In this document: one piece after another, positions 63,435 to 64,000 of the stretch
Position numbering within the stretch: the first letter of the stretch is position 1
Layout: every line of letters begins with the position of its first letter
From: Natrinema sp. DC36
Lineage (GTDB): Archaea; Halobacteriota; Halobacteria; Halobacteriales; Natrialbaceae
NCBI RefSeq assembly: GCF_020405225.1
Contig: NZ_CP084472.1
Span: 3,596,001-3,660,000 of the forward strand
Length of the DNA: 64,000 bases
Reading direction: 5' to 3'
Position numbers and translations under genes: made by a program
Notes under the pieces: generated by a model
The model's input: only the letters and a program-made list of their open reading frames with translations
Told to the model about the DNA's origin: nothing
Database searches by the model: none

Positions 63435-64000
63435 TTACAGGATCTGGTCGGCGATGATGTTCTTCTGGATCTCGCTGGTACCCTCGTAGATCTTCGTGAT
63501 GCGGGCGTCGCGGTAGTAGCGCTCGGCGGGGTAGTCCGTGACGTAGCCCGAGCCGCCGTGGACCTGAATGCCCTCGTCGGCGACTTCGACCGAAATCTCG
63601 CTCGCGAAGTACTTCGCCATGCTCGAGTACTGCGCGGCGATATCCTGATTGTTCTTCTCGACCTGCGAGGCGGCGCGGTAGGTCAGCGAGCGGGCGGCCT
63701 CGACTTTGGTGGCCATCTCGGCGATCTTGTGCTGGATGGCCTGGAACTCGGAGATCTTCTGGTCGAACTGCTCGCGCTCGTTGGCGTACTCGATGGCGGC
63801 GTCGAGCGCACCCTGGGCGGCACCGACTGCCTGGGCGGCGACGTTCGTCCGGCCGGCGGCGAAGAACTCCATCAGCTGGTAGAAGCCCTTGTCGACTTCG
63901 CCGATGACGTTCTCCTCGGGAATGCGAACGTCGTCGATGATGACTTCGGCGAGGTCCGACGCACGGATACCGAGTTTGTTGTCGATCTTCTCGGTCTTGA
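63435..64000 (-). CDS. acyl-CoA dehydrogenase (5' end beyond the window)
   Basis: The C-terminal 188 residues of an acyl-CoA dehydrogenase; the gene runs off the right edge. It shows KTEKIDNKLGIRASDLAEVI and VRIPEENVIGEVDKGFYQLM in the middle domain, then the C-terminal helical domain with FDQKISEFQAIQHKIAEMA, QVHGGSGYVTDYPAERYYRD, and the catalytic Glu in KIYEGTSEIQKNIIADQIL. This is the classical short/medium-chain type, closest in motif to butyryl-CoA dehydrogenases. The separate Met at 63872 within it is internal and not a start. Confidence 0.95.
   Translation of the reverse strand, partial: KTEKIDNKLGIRASDLAEVIIDDVRIPEENVIGEVDKGFYQLMEFFAAGRTNVAAQAVGAAQGALDAAIEYANEREQFDQKISEFQAIQHKIAEMATKVEAARSLTYRAASQVEKNNQDIAAQYSSMAKYFASEISVEVADEGIQVHGGSGYVTDYPAERYYRDARITKIYEGTSEIQKNIIADQIL

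Overview
The window is chromosomal DNA from a haloarchaeon, probably of the Natrialbaceae (Natrinema/Haloterrigena-like). This rests on the high GC content, the strongly acidic deduced proteins, Tat lipoproteins with an L/M-A-G-C lipobox, archaeal TATA elements 25-31 nt before start codons (leaderless transcripts) and typical haloarchaeal families (siroheme decarboxylase fusion, DUF35 partners of thiolases, PAS-rich histidine kinases). The genus is inference; no rRNA is present.

Layout. 0.4-7.6 kb: thiolase, acidic conserved protein, small membrane protein, aldehyde dehydrogenase, Tat lipoprotein, tRNA-Leu(UAA) with a nearby duplicate of its 5' half, ferredoxin, SDR. 7.7-13.7 kb: a five-PAS histidine kinase, a decayed lipoprotein cyclophilin next to an intact cyclophilin, an AstE/AspA-type hydrolase and an SDR. 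14.3-25.9 kb: MATE transporter, IclR regulator divergent from an acyl-CoA dehydrogenase/metallo-hydrolase pair, an LLM flavin oxidoreductase, a 2-hydroxyacid dehydrogenase, an acyl-CoA ligase, and a thiolase-like/DUF35/double-hotdog MaoC group that resembles the steroid side-chain retro-aldolase module of actinobacteria. 26.4-31.9 kb: SDR, acyl-CoA ligase, MFS transporter and a membrane-anchored molybdopterin oxidoreductase. 32.1-36.7 kb: a complete CUT1-like ABC importer. 36.7-38.1 kb: RDD protein, a small membrane protein and a fused gene-remnant scar. 38.2-49.9 kb: tandemly duplicated acyl-CoA dehydrogenases, thiolase, SDR, a ligase/acyl-CoA dehydrogenase/amidase operon, a CaiB-type CoA-transferase and an R2lox-type di-metal oxidase. 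50-54 kb: APC permease, a short 3-hydroxyacyl-CoA dehydrogenase, two inverted repeat elements and an enoyl-CoA hydratase. 54.6-64 kb: TrpD2-like protein, fused siroheme decarboxylase, PNPOx-fold protein, a large FAD/Fe-S D-lactate/glycolate-type dehydrogenase, 3-hydroxyacyl-CoA dehydrogenase, thiolase and the C-terminal end of another acyl-CoA dehydrogenase.

Functionally the window is dominated by acyl-CoA catabolism: three acyl-CoA ligases, five acyl-CoA dehydrogenases (one cut by the window edge), hydratases, two hydroxyacyl-CoA dehydrogenases, four thiolase-fold proteins, a CoA-transferase and several SDRs, served by transporters and one IclR regulator. Together they would activate organic acids as CoA esters, shorten them by beta-oxidation or retro-aldol cleavage, and feed acetyl/propionyl-CoA to central metabolism. 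Substrates cannot be read from sequence. Non-coding points of interest are a four-copy dispersed element with exactly conserved ends, the tRNA half-duplication and several gene scars.
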